Shown one piece after another: positions 51,752 through 64,000 of a stretch of DNA of 64,000 nt. The position numbers were made by a program, and so were the translations under genes. Source of the stretch: Prinia subflava (taxonomy: Eukaryota > Chordata > Aves > Passeriformes > Cisticolidae). Positions within the stretch are counted from its first letter, which is position 1, and every line of letters begins with the position of its first letter. The notes under the pieces are model-generated. The model was not told where the DNA came from. It was given only the letters and a program-made list of their open reading frames with translations, and made no database searches. The stretch covers positions 41,424,767-41,488,766 of the forward strand of contig NC_086251.1 of the NCBI RefSeq assembly GCF_021018805.1, read 5' to 3'.

Positions 51752-52698
51752 GCATGGTTTCTCTGGCCTCTTGCTGATCCCTGGCAAGGACTGCAGTCCA
51801 AGTTCTGGCTCCCTTGTTTGGGTCAGTGCTTTCTTGCTGGCACCAGTAGATGAATTCCTGGATCCTGCTGGCCTTGGCATTCGAAAGCAACCAAAAATTA
51901 GCTGATAGCTGCAGCCAAAGGAGTTTTTTGTTCTCTTTTTTCTTTAACGACAAATTTTGAAAAAAATCAAATCAAAACAGAGCAAAAGTGAACAAAACCC
52001 GCAGAATTCTGCTAGTACACTGTAACAGGAGACAAACGGCAGAGTTCATCTGTGGCAAATATGTAGAGGAAGATGGTCACATGCCAAGAGACCCATGTCC
52101 CTTCAATCCCTTGGGGAACAAAACAGATGGGTGGGTAGGGGCTGGGCTGGAGACTATACAAAACATCACCAGAAGGTTTGTTTATTTTCTGTACTGAGTG
52201 TTTGAGGCTGTGGTGTTGAGTAATTCTGTCGACATTTCACCTAGTTCAAGTGTCTAGTGCAATGAATCTATTTGGCCTCTAGTTGTTTTCGACTCCGAGG
52301 ATGTTAATATCACAGCTTCCATCCACCCTCCTGCGGTAACTCCACAGACGACTACGAAGAAAAATTTGGATTAAGGAATCGGGGATCAGGACTGCGCGCG
52401 TTTGCACGGCGGGAGGAACCTTGTGCTGGGGTGTGAAGGGACTCAGGCGTGGGTGGGCAGGGGGTCTGCAGGGTCCCCGGGCAGTGCTGCCGCCGGGAGA
52501 GGGGCCCCTGAGGAGCAGAGAGGGGAAGAGAGTGCACAAGAAGGGGCCACAGGAGCCGGGGAGGGGGGCTGGATGTCTGGACTCTTTTGGCAGAGGGCTG
52601 CCGGGAAGCTTGCTGGTCCTGTGCCAGGCTCCAGAGAGCTCCGCTTAGTCCCTCCCTTTCACGAGCACTAAAAATTCACCCTAAAACAAAAACATCCA

Positions 52699-52723
52699 TG
52701 TGTGTGCGTGTGTGTGTGTGTTT
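52699..52723. repeat. TG microsatellite
   Basis: About 12 TG units with one CG interruption. Confidence 0.9.
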
Positions 52724-53097
52724 AACAATCTGCCTTCTCAGCAGCACCACCGCCACCCCGGCATCGCTGGCCTCATTATTGGGAGCAGGAAATGAGTAAA
52801 ACACAAATGGCTGGGAAGGAGGCAGGAGGGGCCGTCCCGCTCCCGGCCATGGGGGTTGCTGGGAGCTGCCGCGCCTTCGTGCAGATGTCGGAGACCTCAA
52901 ATGTCTGCCGGAAATTACAGCTCATGTCGGGCGGGGAGACGTGCGCTTCCCCGGCCGGGGAGCCCAGCGGGAGCCCCCCTACCCCGGGCCGCCCTCCCCG
53001 CGCTGGGGCCGGCAACTCTGGCCCTCGCCAAACCCAGCTCGTAAATTAGCTCGACTGGAGAAAAATGCACGTAGGAAAATGTCTCGGAGCAGGAAAA

Positions 53098-53160
53098 GGG
53101 GAAAAAAATGAAAAGAAAAAAAAAAAAAAAGGAGGGGGAAGAAAACAAAACCAAAAAGCC
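53098..53160. repeat. A/G-rich low-complexity patch inside the CpG island
   Basis: It contains a run of about 15 A followed by GGAGGGGGAA and A-rich sequence. Confidence 0.8.
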
Positions 53161-56100
53161 AAGCAGCCTTCGCCTGGAGAGGGTCGTGGGGAGGCGGGGG
53201 CCGCTGGGCGGGCGGCGCGGCGGGCAGGCTGCGGCCGCGGGCAGCGCAGGGCGGCGGGGGGAGCGCGGCGGTGCCCCCGGCCCGGGCAGGCCAGCACAGC
53301 TGCCCGGACAGGCCGCCCCCTGCGCTCAGCAGCCCGGAGCGCTTCCCAAAGAAACGCCGCGGCAGTGAGGGCGGCGGGGACAGTCCTGCCCCACACCCGC
53401 GGCAGGGGAGAGGCGAGTGTGCCACGCTGCGATCCGCAGTGCTCATAGCGCCGGCCGCCTGCAAAAGGCTGGGAACGTGGGAAAGTGACCGGGTGTGCGC
53501 AGTGAAACAGGTTACGGGAGGGTGGTGTAAGTGTAGCAGAGCGTAAGAGCGTTCGGATGCCCTCGGGAATGTCTGCCAGAACAGCAAGAGCAACACCTCA
53601 ACTCCTCGAACAGCAAAGAGCAGGGTGCCTCATGGTGCCTTTTCAGCGTTAGTCACCCCAAGGATCAGGCGCTTCCCCACCCAGCTACATATGACCAGGA
53701 AATTACAGGCTGCGCTGCTCCCCGCCCGCCCGAGCGGCTGCCATATCATATGATACACACCAGAGCGCCGTGTCTGATGAAACAGCACAGCAGCGTGTGC
53801 TCAGTGAAACGCTAATGCTTTGTGGAAAAGACGGGCTGGGCTGGGTCAGACTGTCATTTGGTATCCTGAATGCATGCTCCCTCTTGCACATCTTGCCATT
53901 CATTAAAATACTGCATAAAAATGAAATCGTAATCTTTCTTACACTTGCTGCTCACTGATTTTCTTCTGGTAAACTCTGCAGCCAGCCCTGTGTGGCTTAG
54001 GTATTGCAATTCATATGTCTATTTACTTCATCCATCCAATCTGTGCACCAACTAATTTTTCTTCACATCCAGTATTTACAAGATCTTTTTTGCTATAGCC
54101 ATTGTATTAAGGGCTCTGGATCTCTCATCTTTATTACCATAGCATTCATATCCCAGATCAGATGAGCATTTCTCCTCCCTGCAGTACACAGCAAATGGAG
54201 CTAGAAAGGTCATCTCTGCAGCACACTGGCTTGGATTTATCTACTACTTCATCCTTAACTGAGTTTAAGGAACTTCTTACAATGAAAGTCACCTGTGCAA
54301 GACTGTGCATTCATCTTTTCCAGAATGTGCTTCTCCCTGGCTCCTCCATTAATACTGTGAGCTTTTGCTAGCCCTGCCAGTTTCCTCATGCCCTTTTCAT
54401 ACCATTCTGTAATACCTCTTTGCTCCACCTTTTGCAGCAGCATCACTACTCAGGTCAGCTTTCTGCAGCTAAGGTAGTCTAATCTCCTACAGTTTTGCGT
54501 TCTATTGATTCCAAGCACCAGTTAAAAGCTCTTTCTTCCATGTGTTTTTAAGAGCTGCAGCCTGTGTGAATTTTCTGAAGTCTGAGAAAATACAAAGTCC
54601 GGTTGCAGCCTACTTCAGAGCTGAGGAAAAGAGTCTTCTCTTGTTTTTTTGTTTTAATGAAATTCAGTATATCTGAACCAGCTTCTCACCCATCCAGTTT
54701 GCTTTCAGTTGACCAGTGTATCAAAAATCATACATGCATCTGACAGACCTATGATGTCATACACTCTCCTCCCACCAAACATCTTGTGATCCACACAGAC
54801 CTTTCTTTGCAAAACCAGACATAAATTGTGACTGCAAAGCCATGTGCTGCTTCTCATTACTGCTCTTCTATATTAATTGTTTTCCATTCACTATTGGTCT
54901 GTGCTTGCCTTTTTATATCTTCTACTCCTGAGGGCAGAGCCCGGGCTCTTTTCTGTTCCTGCAGAGTGTTAAGTGCCTTATGGCATAACAGTTTCATTAG
55001 TTAATAATGACTAACAATTGGCATTAGTATCATACGTCCTGTCATGTCACATCAGACCACTGCTCCAGCCAGTCAAATATGTACCTTTATCTCACGGTGC
55101 TCTGAATCAATTGTCCCCTAGTGAGATGAGGCCCTCACATGTGGCAGTGGTTGGAGACCCAATTCCAGTCTCATTTTGCAGAGTCTGTCCAAGACTTGCT
55201 CATTCTTAATGAATCCATTGCCCAGCCAGTCTTAGGTCTGAGCTTCTGCCTAAAGGGACACTCTAGGCTAGTTGAACTTGGTAGTGTATCTTACAGAGAG
55301 GGATCAGCCAAACTGTTCAGAGGCAAGGATGATGGCTCTGTAACACTCCCAGCATGGCAGTGATCTAGGGCAGACAAAACACAAGGATTAAGTAGGACTC
55401 CTCACTGAACCCAGCCCTTCTGTGCCTCTCATCACTGGGGGTTGGAACTTCGTTCACCCAATTCCCAGTGCCTTTCTGTTTCTTAGAGATGTCTCTTTTT
55501 TCTTTAAAATGCAATATTTGCTTTCCTAATATCATGCAGTAGCAAATTCCACAGTTTATCCTATAATGCTTTACTTCAAGGAGAGATAATATGGTCCTTA
55601 TAACAGCAACTGAATTTTTACATCCTGTATCAATCGTACTGAATTATGAGGAAAACTGGAAGTCTCCTGGGAGGGTTTGATAGCTTTACAGTGGAAAGAA
55701 TCAGGAATGTGAGACTTGGGTGAAGAATTTCAATTAAAAGGAAGCCAGGAAGACTTTGGAGACAAGGTGGACACCTGTATTCTGTTCTAAGAAATATTTT
55801 TTTGTTTGTATATCTTATATTTCATACCCTGCACAAAGCCTTTTTCAACAGAGAATCCTACACTGAGAATCAGCAGATGGATGATTCAGCACAAAAAATA
55901 ACACATTCAGGAGGGGGGAAATGAGCTACTGCTTGAACATTGTTCATTTATCTACAGTTTGGTCTTTGCAGCATGACCGTCATCCTGCCAGGAAGGGGAA
56001 GACAGTTTCAGGCAGTGAAAGCAGTATAAGAAGAGATGGACAGGACTGCATTGCCACTAGGAAAGATTGTGAGGATGACTGAAAATGCCGGGAAGAGCCA

Positions 56101-56744
56101 GAAACCGAACTGCCCGTTGTATGCAGATGGAAGTCATGGTGAACATTCTGCGAAGGCTTTCTACTGGGAGATGACTTTGGTCACTGTTCCTTCCATAGCA
56201 GCAGGTACCTGTAAGACACTGCACCCTCAATACAACTTTCAAGGTGGCTGAAGACCTGAAAGAAATTCTGGTGCATCTGATGTTTGCAATATACTGTCCC
56301 AGGAGTCATGTGAGATTAACAGCTGGCAAATGATAGCATACCTGGAATAATACCAGTTCTCTGTTGGCACTGTTGGGCAATATATAAGAAGAAAATGTGC
56401 ATCTTAGTACAGGCACACTTAAACCATATGAAGGAGACCTATATTTTTGGAATGACAGGTCCTCCTCCATGTCTGGAGCATGACCTAGTTGGTGACTGAG
56501 ATATCTGTTGTTTATAGGCAATGATTCCTCAGAAACAAATCAACTAAATGAACAAACTGGGTAATAAAGTAGAGCCAAGAACTGCATTGTCCTCCTCAGA
56601 GTCATAAAAATTCATCCCTTTTACAACTGCTGAGTGCTTTGCCAATATCATGCCAAGGTGAGAGCAGTGGGGGGAAGGGAAGGATATTGAAAAGGAAAAT
56701 AAATAGGCCAGGTAAACAGTGCTGCTGCTGCAGTAGCAGCTGTG

Positions 56745-56758
56745 GTTGCCACAGCAAC
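56745..56758. promoter_or_regulatory. RFX X-box motif 2
   Basis: GTTGCCACAGCAAC fits GTNRCC-N2-RGYAAC fully. It also overlaps the 7-bp inverted repeat GCTGTGG/CCACAGC (56739-56755). RFX factors bind such sites in promoters and enhancers of ciliary and neuronal genes. No adjacent gene is visible here. Confidence 0.5.
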
Positions 56759-56764
56759 CAGGGC

Positions 56765-56790
56765 GAAGAAGAGGAGGAGGAGGAGGAGGG
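56765..56790. repeat. GAG/GAA microsatellite
   Basis: About eight trinucleotide units directly after X-box 2. Confidence 0.9.
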
Positions 56791-56796
56791 AAGCGG

Positions 56797-56803
56797 ATTG
56801 ATC
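56797..56803 (+). promoter_or_regulatory. ONECUT/HNF6-like site
   Basis: ATTGATC fits the ATTGAY core. A second copy on the minus strand (56920-56926) lies about 120 bp away, and an E-box, CACGTG, is at 56837-56842. Confidence 0.25.
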
Positions 56804-59800
56804 GATAGTCCTGTGCTGGCTCATCTAGCTTCCATCCACGTGCTACTACAGAGGGAGAGAAAATCAAAGAGCCACACGCAGGGTGGCCAGGTCTCCGATT
56901 CAATACATGGCAGCAGCTTGATCAATAGCTTGTTGGAAGGTGGGTAATTGAGTCCCCTTCTACCCAGGAGAAAGCGGTGCGGTGACAGAGATGTGTTCGT
57001 TAGCTGCTGATTCTCAGCTCTGCTTTATTACCCAGCTGGTTCATTTAGGTGATTTGTTTGTTTGCTTGCTTGAGATCCCTCTTCAGTCTGATTTCTCCCT
57101 GTACCTGTCAAAGATGAGCACCAGCTGCTGAAGCTGAGCCAGAACTGCCCCCAAGTTTCTGAGTTGCTTTCCCTCTCTCCTCCTTTATCCTTTCTTTGCT
57201 CATATTGGGGGTTTTATCTCACATTGGCAAGGGTTTTGACAGCGAAAGCTGGAAACAGGGACAGCCTTTTCTTCTGGGATTTCTTGAGCTTCCTTTCCTG
57301 GGGTCTGGAGGAACATGATTATGGCTCATCTGAACACAAAGAGCACAGTCGCCCCTCAAAAAAAAATTAAGTCTATTTTTGCACCTCACAAACCAAGTGA
57401 ATTATAGGGAGAGATTTACAACTATTATTTTTGTATGTCTGCCCTTCTCCAGAGGAATTATCTGCAGAGGGTGACTAGGTGATGCTATCAGAAAAGACAA
57501 AAATCAAAGAGAGGAGTCAAAGAAAAGGGCAGGAAATCAGGGTGTGCTGAGGAAAAAAAAAGAAAGAAAAGAGGAAGATGCAGAAAAAGAGATATTTCTG
57601 AGGAAAGCACATACTCATGAAGTACTGAGATAGTGCAGGCTAATTCTCCATTGCTGCCTAGACTGGGGCAGGGAGCCTTGGCACAAGGTACCCAGTTGAC
57701 CTTGAGGCCAGCAATGCTGCATTTTGTAAACAAGCTTGTATGATACAACCCTCATGCTGAATAAGCTTCTGCAGGTGTTTTCCATCAAAACATAGGGGAA
57801 ATTGAGAGGCAAAACCAGGACTTAATGCTTTTATATTTTCTGTCAAAGCAAGAAGCTCAAACCTCCCTATCACCTTCTTGGGGCACTAGGAACATAATTG
57901 ACTTCAACAGGAAAAAAACATGCCACCTTTTGTGGTGCAACACCCATCAGCAAACTGATCATAAAATGGTAAATCTAGACTCTGAGATGCTCTGGAAGGC
58001 AAGGGCCATCTCTATATTTGTCTGTTGTCCAGCTTGCTGGAGTCCTGGTCTACAGTGAGCACGTTGGCCTATGCTAATAATAAGAGCAGTAGTCCATTGC
58101 TGGGTAACTGATATTGCTTTGTAGAGCAACTGGCCCTTAGGGTATAGCTAAGAAGAGGCAAACACACAAGAAATATCACTTCCTTCAGTTCCCTGGATTT
58201 TTCTTGGAGCTAACCCATCTAAATGCACTGATGTTCAGTTTTATTTAGCTTCTGAATTAAAAATGAAAGCTCGCTTGGAATTCTGCTTCCCTTAAGTTAG
58301 TTGGCTGCAGTCCAGTTCTCAAGGCTTGTGCTTTTAGAGCTTGATTGAATCCCAGAGAAGTCACTGAAAATTGCTCCACTGATTTTAATGAGTCAAACCA
58401 CTGCATGAGGAGTAAGCTATAATCTCTCAAGGCTTTTTTTCCTTTTTTTTTTTCATTTCTTCTGTATGCTTTGAAGCACCAGCTGGTGTATCTCGCAGAC
58501 ACTGGATGTAAATCACAGTGGGAAGAGGGGGCTGTGTGAGCACAACTGCTCCCTGTTGCATAACGTAGAAGATGCAGGTTAATTCAGGCAATGCTTACAA
58601 GGTAGAGACTACAGCTCTTTTCACTCCCCAGTGTATCTGCCTCTGGAAATATTTACAAACCACCCAAACATGCCTCTGTGCCCTGCAGAATATTTTCCTT
58701 CGGTTCCTTTGTGAGTGGGGAAATAAGAGCATCCTAACCTCTGGGCATAATTTATGGCAGAAATAAATAGCAGGATGATAGAACAGCTCTAATGTAAATT
58801 ACTGAAAATATTCACCTACCAGCTCTCCAGAGAAAGCTGGCAGGTGGGTGAGCCAGGATAAAGTCAGACCAAAAGTCTTAGAGGAATAGAGTAGTTTCTT
58901 CTAGTCATAAAGGAACAAAAAGTGTTTGCAGCACCTGCAGGCTGTCTCCTCTCTTGAAGGAAACTGGGAGGTTGAACAAAATATTATAGTGACAATGGAG
59001 CGGTCTGTAGTCAAATTTGCACTTGGGCAAGGTAAGTGAAAGGACATATAATATTCAAGACTGCGATTTCCTACACTACCTGCCAACAAGTATATGTATT
59101 TGCTGAGTCATTATGTCTGACACAGACTGAAAAAGGAGTGGAAGACATGGCAGGATGGATCTCTTACATGTCAGTAGGACTCCAGAGAATCAGCTCAGCA
59201 AATCTTGCTGCTTAATGTGCAAATTCAAGGGCCTGGTACTGAAAGGTAGTTTAAAATCTGGGAAGAATGAGTTACTCCAAATACTCTACGAGTATATGTA
59301 CAAGGGGAATAATGTAATGCAAAAACAGGCTGTTTCTTTCTCAAAAGGGACCTTTCTTAAAGGGCTCTCTGAGGCTACATAGGATTTGTAAAAAGACATC
59401 TCATCTGCTTCTGCACTAGTGTACTTTCACAGCTGTATCGGGGCCCTGAAGACACGTAAAGCACAGGATTTTGGTAACATGAAGGCTCCTATATCCTAAA
59501 AAAAGTGACAAAAACAACTGCTGGCTGCACAGATGAAAGGTACCAGTACAGCCGTTCTGCAGTGCCCACCATAATGCTTACCTGAGGCCTTGAAACAAGG
59601 ACCATGCAGCAAACCCAGGAGGGTCTAGCACAGAGTTGTCTGGCAATCTGTGGGCTGTGATCAGGCCATGACATTTTCCTTTGAATACCATCTTGGCAAC
59701 AGAAGAGCTAGGAAAAGCTAGGAAAAGGATTAAGGAATCCCTTGAAGGCCATTTTTAGTTCATTCCTGCAAAATCGAGCCACAGGCTCTTCAATTGCTTT

Positions 59801-60587
59801 TGTGTGCAGCTATGAGGGGGAGGATAGTCTGGAAAGCTGCTTCTCACTGTACCTGCAGATCATCACAGCATCCACAAGGCATCTGAGAGAAGACAGTGCT
59901 GACTTTGGGTCCTTTAGCACTAGAAAAACTGGACACCTGGGTAGCAACCTGACAGACTGTTCTAGGAAAGACAGAGAGAACCAAGAGTGAATAAGATGAT
60001 CATCTGCTTTTAGAAGAGCAGCCAGTAGGCATGAGAGACTGAAGCCCTGGTCTTTGTAAGGATAAAAAATCTTTGTTAAAACTGACATAGATTGGGACAA
60101 TTCTTGGGAGGATCATTGCAGCTCTCAGATTTCCTTCACATCCATAAAGTGTGATAGTGGCTTTATTCCCTTTACCTCAGCCCCAACAGTGATTTGTGAC
60201 CTGGAGCACTCAGCATGCTCAGCTGAAAGCCTGTTCCTGGGCCCGATCAAGCAGCTGTCTACATCCTGGGTGTCCTACATTGCACCCAAAATGTGAACAG
60301 AGCCTGAAGTCTCTGACATGACCTTAGAGCACCCTCAACCTGAGAAGCTGGGCCAACGCTCATCAGTACTGTAACTTGAATTCTAAGCTCTCATGCTGCC
60401 GAGATGCATTGTTGTATGATTAATGGATGACATTAAACTAGAGAGACTCTTCAGCCAGCAGTGAAAACTCAAGAGAAATGCCAGACAGTCAGCCACAGTC
60501 AAGGGAGCTGAACAACAAAAAAAAAATGCTTGTGGTTTACGAAAACTGACTTTCAGTCTCTCCAAGATTGCTCCATTCTAAATTGTT

Positions 60588-60653
60588 AATACACACTGAT
60601 ACACATTAATAATGTGTGTATTAATGTGTATTAATACACACTAATACACACTT
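60588..60653. repeat. AT-rich palindromic repeat
   Basis: TAATACACA-type units occur in both orientations. A perfect 16-bp palindrome, TGTGTATTAATACACA, lies at 60625-60640, and TACACATTAAT/ATTAATGTGTA form a further inverted pair to its left. It can fold into hairpins or a cruciform. Confidence 0.85.
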
Positions 60654-61494
60654 TAAGAAGGGAATGGCCACCTCGTGCCTGTGAAGCTCCCCAGGCAGGA
60701 GGAAAGGTGTGAGTCCCAGCAAGGACAGGGCATGACAGAGGAGTCAGTCAACACTGGTGCTACCCTGACTCCTGTTCCTAGTGGGAAGACAAAGCCTGGA
60801 CATTTTGCTGATGCCTCAGGTTCTTTTAGATGTAACTGGTTACACAGAGAGGTTGATATGAAGAAGAGGAAGGTAGCATGCAGCTGCTAATAATTTCAGC
60901 TGTGTCAGTGCACCTGCTCCACTGGTGAGAGAATCCTACATATGCAAGGATTTGCACTAAGTGGGCCAAGCAAAGTTAGTGTGGAATTGCATTTTAGTTA
61001 GCTTCTAATTGCAAAATGCACTTCAGTTAGCTCATCTGAAGCAAGTGTTGGTGATGGTCTGGGGGTTTATAGTGCTGATAACCTTATCACTGGTCACAGA
61101 TGCTTGAGTAAAGACTGTACTTGAATATGGACAGGAAGTACTAGATATGCTTTTTTGGCACAGCACAGAACAGAGTGAAAATTGTGCTTATTAAGCAATT
61201 AAAATGCCAATTACTTGTGAATTTGGACCATCTCTTATGGGTCAGCATTTGATGTTTTCTCATGCTACGCAAGAGGCCAACTGTTTACACCAGTGAGAGA
61301 ATCCCCCTGAACCAGGGAGGATGTGATGACAGAGCCAAAGGAGTGGACAAAAATGCAGCTCAAAGTCCTGGGAACCTGGAGAAAAGCAGGCAGCAGGTAA
61401 CAGAAGTGTCTGAGGAGAGCGCACCCCTAAGCAGGCAGGATTGCAGGTGCCTCCATCCCTGCACTGCCACACGGACGGTTTTAAAGCAGAGCCA

Positions 61495-61508
61495 GTTACC
61501 ATAGCAAC
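61495..61508. promoter_or_regulatory. RFX X-box motif 3
   Basis: GTTACCATAGCAAC fits GTNRCC-N2-RGYAAC fully. The surroundings are moderately GC-rich but are not a CpG island. Confidence 0.5.
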
Positions 61509-62314
61509 AGCACCTGCAAGAGCTGCCAGCCTCAGGATGCAGCTCCCAAGGAAGGTAAAGAGCCAGGCTGACCTGCCTCCAATGCTCACCCCACCGCAGC
61601 ACAAAGCCCTGGCCCAGGCCGGCTGTGCAGCTCCCAGGCCAGAGTCTTCCCTATAAAGAGGAAGGCCAAGAGCTCTTCACTCAGGCTCCCAGTGAAAGCT
61701 GGATCAGCTGAACAGCAGCTCCTGATTTGCAGCAATGCTCAGCTGATTTTTGGATTCCCAGGAAATTAAAAGATACTAAGCTAAATTCTGTGGTGTCAGA
61801 CAAGTCAGAGGACAGGAGAACATGCAAAAGATTTCTCAGCAGAAAAGAACAGAGGGATGCCCCTTTTCTGATGTATCTCCAGACAAGTGCTTTTCTCTGC
61901 CCTTGCACCTGCCCTTCCATCTTGCTTTTAACTACTACTACTGCTTTTTTGCTGTCGCTTTTTGTTCATACCCTCGCTTCCAGTGCTCCAGCAAAATCTT
62001 CTGCTTTGTAGGCATGATGCCAATTAAAACTGGTGTTTACCAGCTCTAATAGGGATCATTTTCTCAAAGTTCACACTTTCTCCCAGAGAGAAAGAAGTCG
62101 TGGAGGAGGGAGGCTGCCATTAGCAGGATTAAATGTCAGACACCTGAGAAAGCTGACACTGAAAAATTGATGGAGGCAGTTCTTCATGAACAGGTGCTAC
62201 ATCATAAAAGCTCTTACACTTGATACTACCCAGCCCCAGGCTGTTAGCCTTGGTAGAAGGGCCAGTGGCCAAATGGGTCAGAGACCTCTCATGCCAGGTG
62301 GGCTGCTTCTAGGT

Positions 62315-62333
62315 CTGGACTGGACTGGACTGC
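62315..62333. repeat. CTGGA tandem repeat
   Basis: Three to four CTGGA units. Confidence 0.8.
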
Positions 62334-64000
62334 AGTGACTGAGTCTGCACTCTCACCAATGCCTGCTTCTGCTCCTTCTCTATTGTCTTACCTGGGCTGT
62401 GAATCTCACATCTTTCAGCACGATAGAATTCATTTTACACTGAACACCAGGGATAAAAAATACAGGGAAGTTGTTGGGCTCTGATAAACAAACATTTTCA
62501 GGAACAATTTCATCTTACTGACTGTGGAAATTTGTGACAGTTCTGAGCTCAGGCAAATCAAGCAAACTGCTCATTCTGATACTGTGAGAGAAAGCAGCAG
62601 CAGCCAGAGAAATGGAAAGATCGACAGTTAATTGGAAATGTTACATCTGCTGTTTATGCAAAAGGCATAAATATTTATATCCTGAAGGATGACTTTTGGG
62701 TTTGCTCCTCAGCAGGAAGATATTTACATTTTGAATAAAGACTTTTTTCTTTCTCCTTCTCAGTAAACGTGAGCAGCTTATTATTCCTTTAAACAGAAAT
62801 CATCCATAGCCAAGTCCTCCAGTCCTGTTAGTCACATGCATGCAGATTCCCTCGGCTTCAACAGAAATTACAGGTGTGTGCAGATTGTGGCATCCATCTC
62901 CCTCTTTATTATAGACAGAAAGAGAGTAGTGGAACTGAAATGAAGGGGCAGGAACTGAGATCACAAAATGAAAAGGCAGAAAACGCAGTGACAATTCAAA
63001 GGCACCTGAGATAATAAACTGCTTTTCTAAATCTGTTTTTGGTAGGAAAATAATCAAAGTTTGCACCTTGAAAGATTTTATAACATTAGCTGTATAGAGC
63101 AAGGAAAGAAATACTTGAAAAAAATAAGTACAACACTGCATTGGATTAAGCTGCCTTCACCGCAGTGATGAATGAACCAGCTAACAGAAGTATTTACATA
63201 TGCAGTGATTCTAGAAAAGCCAGGGAAATATGAATATGCTGAACTACAGCACTACTAAGAAAACCAACTGAACATCTGTTACCCTGTAGACCATTTTGTG
63301 CCCTATCTGGCCTCCCCATCTCCTGTTTCTCTTTGCTTTTCCTTGCTCCTGTGCATACTGAGCCAAGCTTCATTTCCATCCCTGTGCTGTCCCATACTGC
63401 TGTGCCAATTGCACTGCCCTCAGCTTGCTGACCCTCCTATCCTGTGGTCTCCCATCCTGCTCCACTCTGTATCCTCATCTCTGCCTGCTTCAGCCTTGTT
63501 CTCTATCTCAAACTTCACCTGCTGTCCCACTCTCCTCGCACTGCATTTTATTTTACCACATGTGGGTCCAGCCTCTACCATCATCCCTATAATTTCCAAA
63601 TTTGAGGCTCTCCTCCCTCACCTTTCCCTATTACTCAATCTATTCTTGTCGTCTTCTCTCTCCATCTGCTCTCTTCTCTGCCCAGTCCCAGTGTCAGCCC
63701 TTGTGTCTGCCCCTATTACATTCTCAGAAGACCTCAAACCCACACATCTCTGTGTGGATGCTGAAGCTGTTTGCCTTATTCTCTTCTACAGCATCATTCA
63801 TTTCTCATTTTAATCATTCCCTCTGATTAGCTGTAACATTGAAGCTAAAAAAGAGTTACAGATAAACGATAACAAAATACTCTGATGAGATGTAGGATGT
63901 TGTGGATTATTCTCTTCTGTACTTATCAAACACAACTGGCCCGCCCCTGAAGGCCAGGGCACACATTGCAGTGCTGCCAGACATCCAGCATTGCTTGAGG

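Larger units (their letters stand above)
52385..53545. promoter_or_regulatory. large CpG island, best promoter candidate
   Basis: About 1.15 kb with sustained high G+C and many CpG, densest at 53170-53460. It is interrupted by a TG microsatellite (52699-52723) and an A-rich patch (53098-53160). Such islands usually mark promoters of housekeeping or developmental genes in birds. Frames of 205, 127 and 116 codons on both strands mainly reflect stop-poor composition. A possible plus-strand donor, GTAAGT, lies at 53527-53532 at the island's right edge. Neither direction nor gene can be decided from sequence alone. Confidence 0.6.
53546..64000. other. non-coding stretch to the end of the window
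   Basis: No gene is recognised. A regulatory-looking cluster (56700-56930), a palindromic repeat (60588-60653), an X-box (61495-61508) and a CTGGA repeat (62315-62333) are present. The last kilobase (about 63300-63700) is strongly pyrimidine-rich on the plus strand, which gives a 171-codon frame without biological support. Confidence 0.5.

Noticed and set aside
52979..53596. 205-codon minus-strand frame in the CpG island
   Set aside because: GC-rich islands are stop-poor in all frames. The product includes a long Phe run from the poly(A) patch and resembles no protein.
63298..63813. 171-codon plus-strand frame rich in Leu, Ser and Pro
   Set aside because: The DNA is almost pure pyrimidine for 400 bp, and stop codons need purines. 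There are no domains or family resemblance.

Overview
This window looks like nuclear DNA from a bird. The main evidence is two truncated CR1 LINE copies (about 12.92-13.43 kb on the minus strand and 22.81-23.21 kb on the plus strand). Both carry the CR1 3' region familiar from avian genomes, including the 'gttgccca' stretch, the 'ccttccaaccca' stretch and the short terminal repeat. One intact-looking solo LTR of an endogenous retrovirus is also present (2318-3749), with matching 5-bp target duplications. Repeat density is otherwise low, base composition is mostly AT-leaning, and there are a few sharp CpG islands. I cannot name the species or the chromosome.

I find no protein-coding gene that I can recognise. 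The open reading frames are short (at most about 205 codons). The longest lie in GC-rich, pyrimidine-rich or LTR sequence, where stop codons are scarce by composition. The window therefore reads as intergenic or intronic DNA. No tRNA, rRNA or known microRNA was recognised by eye.

Layout: 1-2.3 kb is plain unique sequence; 2.3-3.75 kb is the solo LTR; 3.75-12.7 kb is unique AT-leaning sequence with small direct repeats, an A-rich tract and a CR1 scrap. From 12.7 to 13.4 kb a CpG-rich block abuts the minus-strand CR1. From 16.65 to 17.1 kb there is a CpG island with a strong CTCF-like site and a possible minus-strand first exon ending in a GTGAGT donor, followed by a long A-rich tract. From 17.4 to 51.4 kb the sequence is mostly featureless, except for the second CR1, three consecutive perfect hairpins at 23.5 kb, two small secreted-peptide-like reading frames (24.07 and 26.87 kb) and scattered motifs. 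From 51.4 to 53.55 kb lie two CpG islands, the larger about 1.2 kb and the best promoter candidate here. From 53.6 to 64 kb the sequence is again non-coding, with a regulatory-looking cluster at 56.7-56.95 kb and a palindromic AT-rich repeat at 60.6 kb.

The most interesting non-repeat signals are three RFX X-box-like sites (29.49, 56.75 and 61.50 kb), the hairpin triplet, and the CpG islands with candidate splice sites. All are leads from sequence pattern only. No new gene system could be demonstrated.
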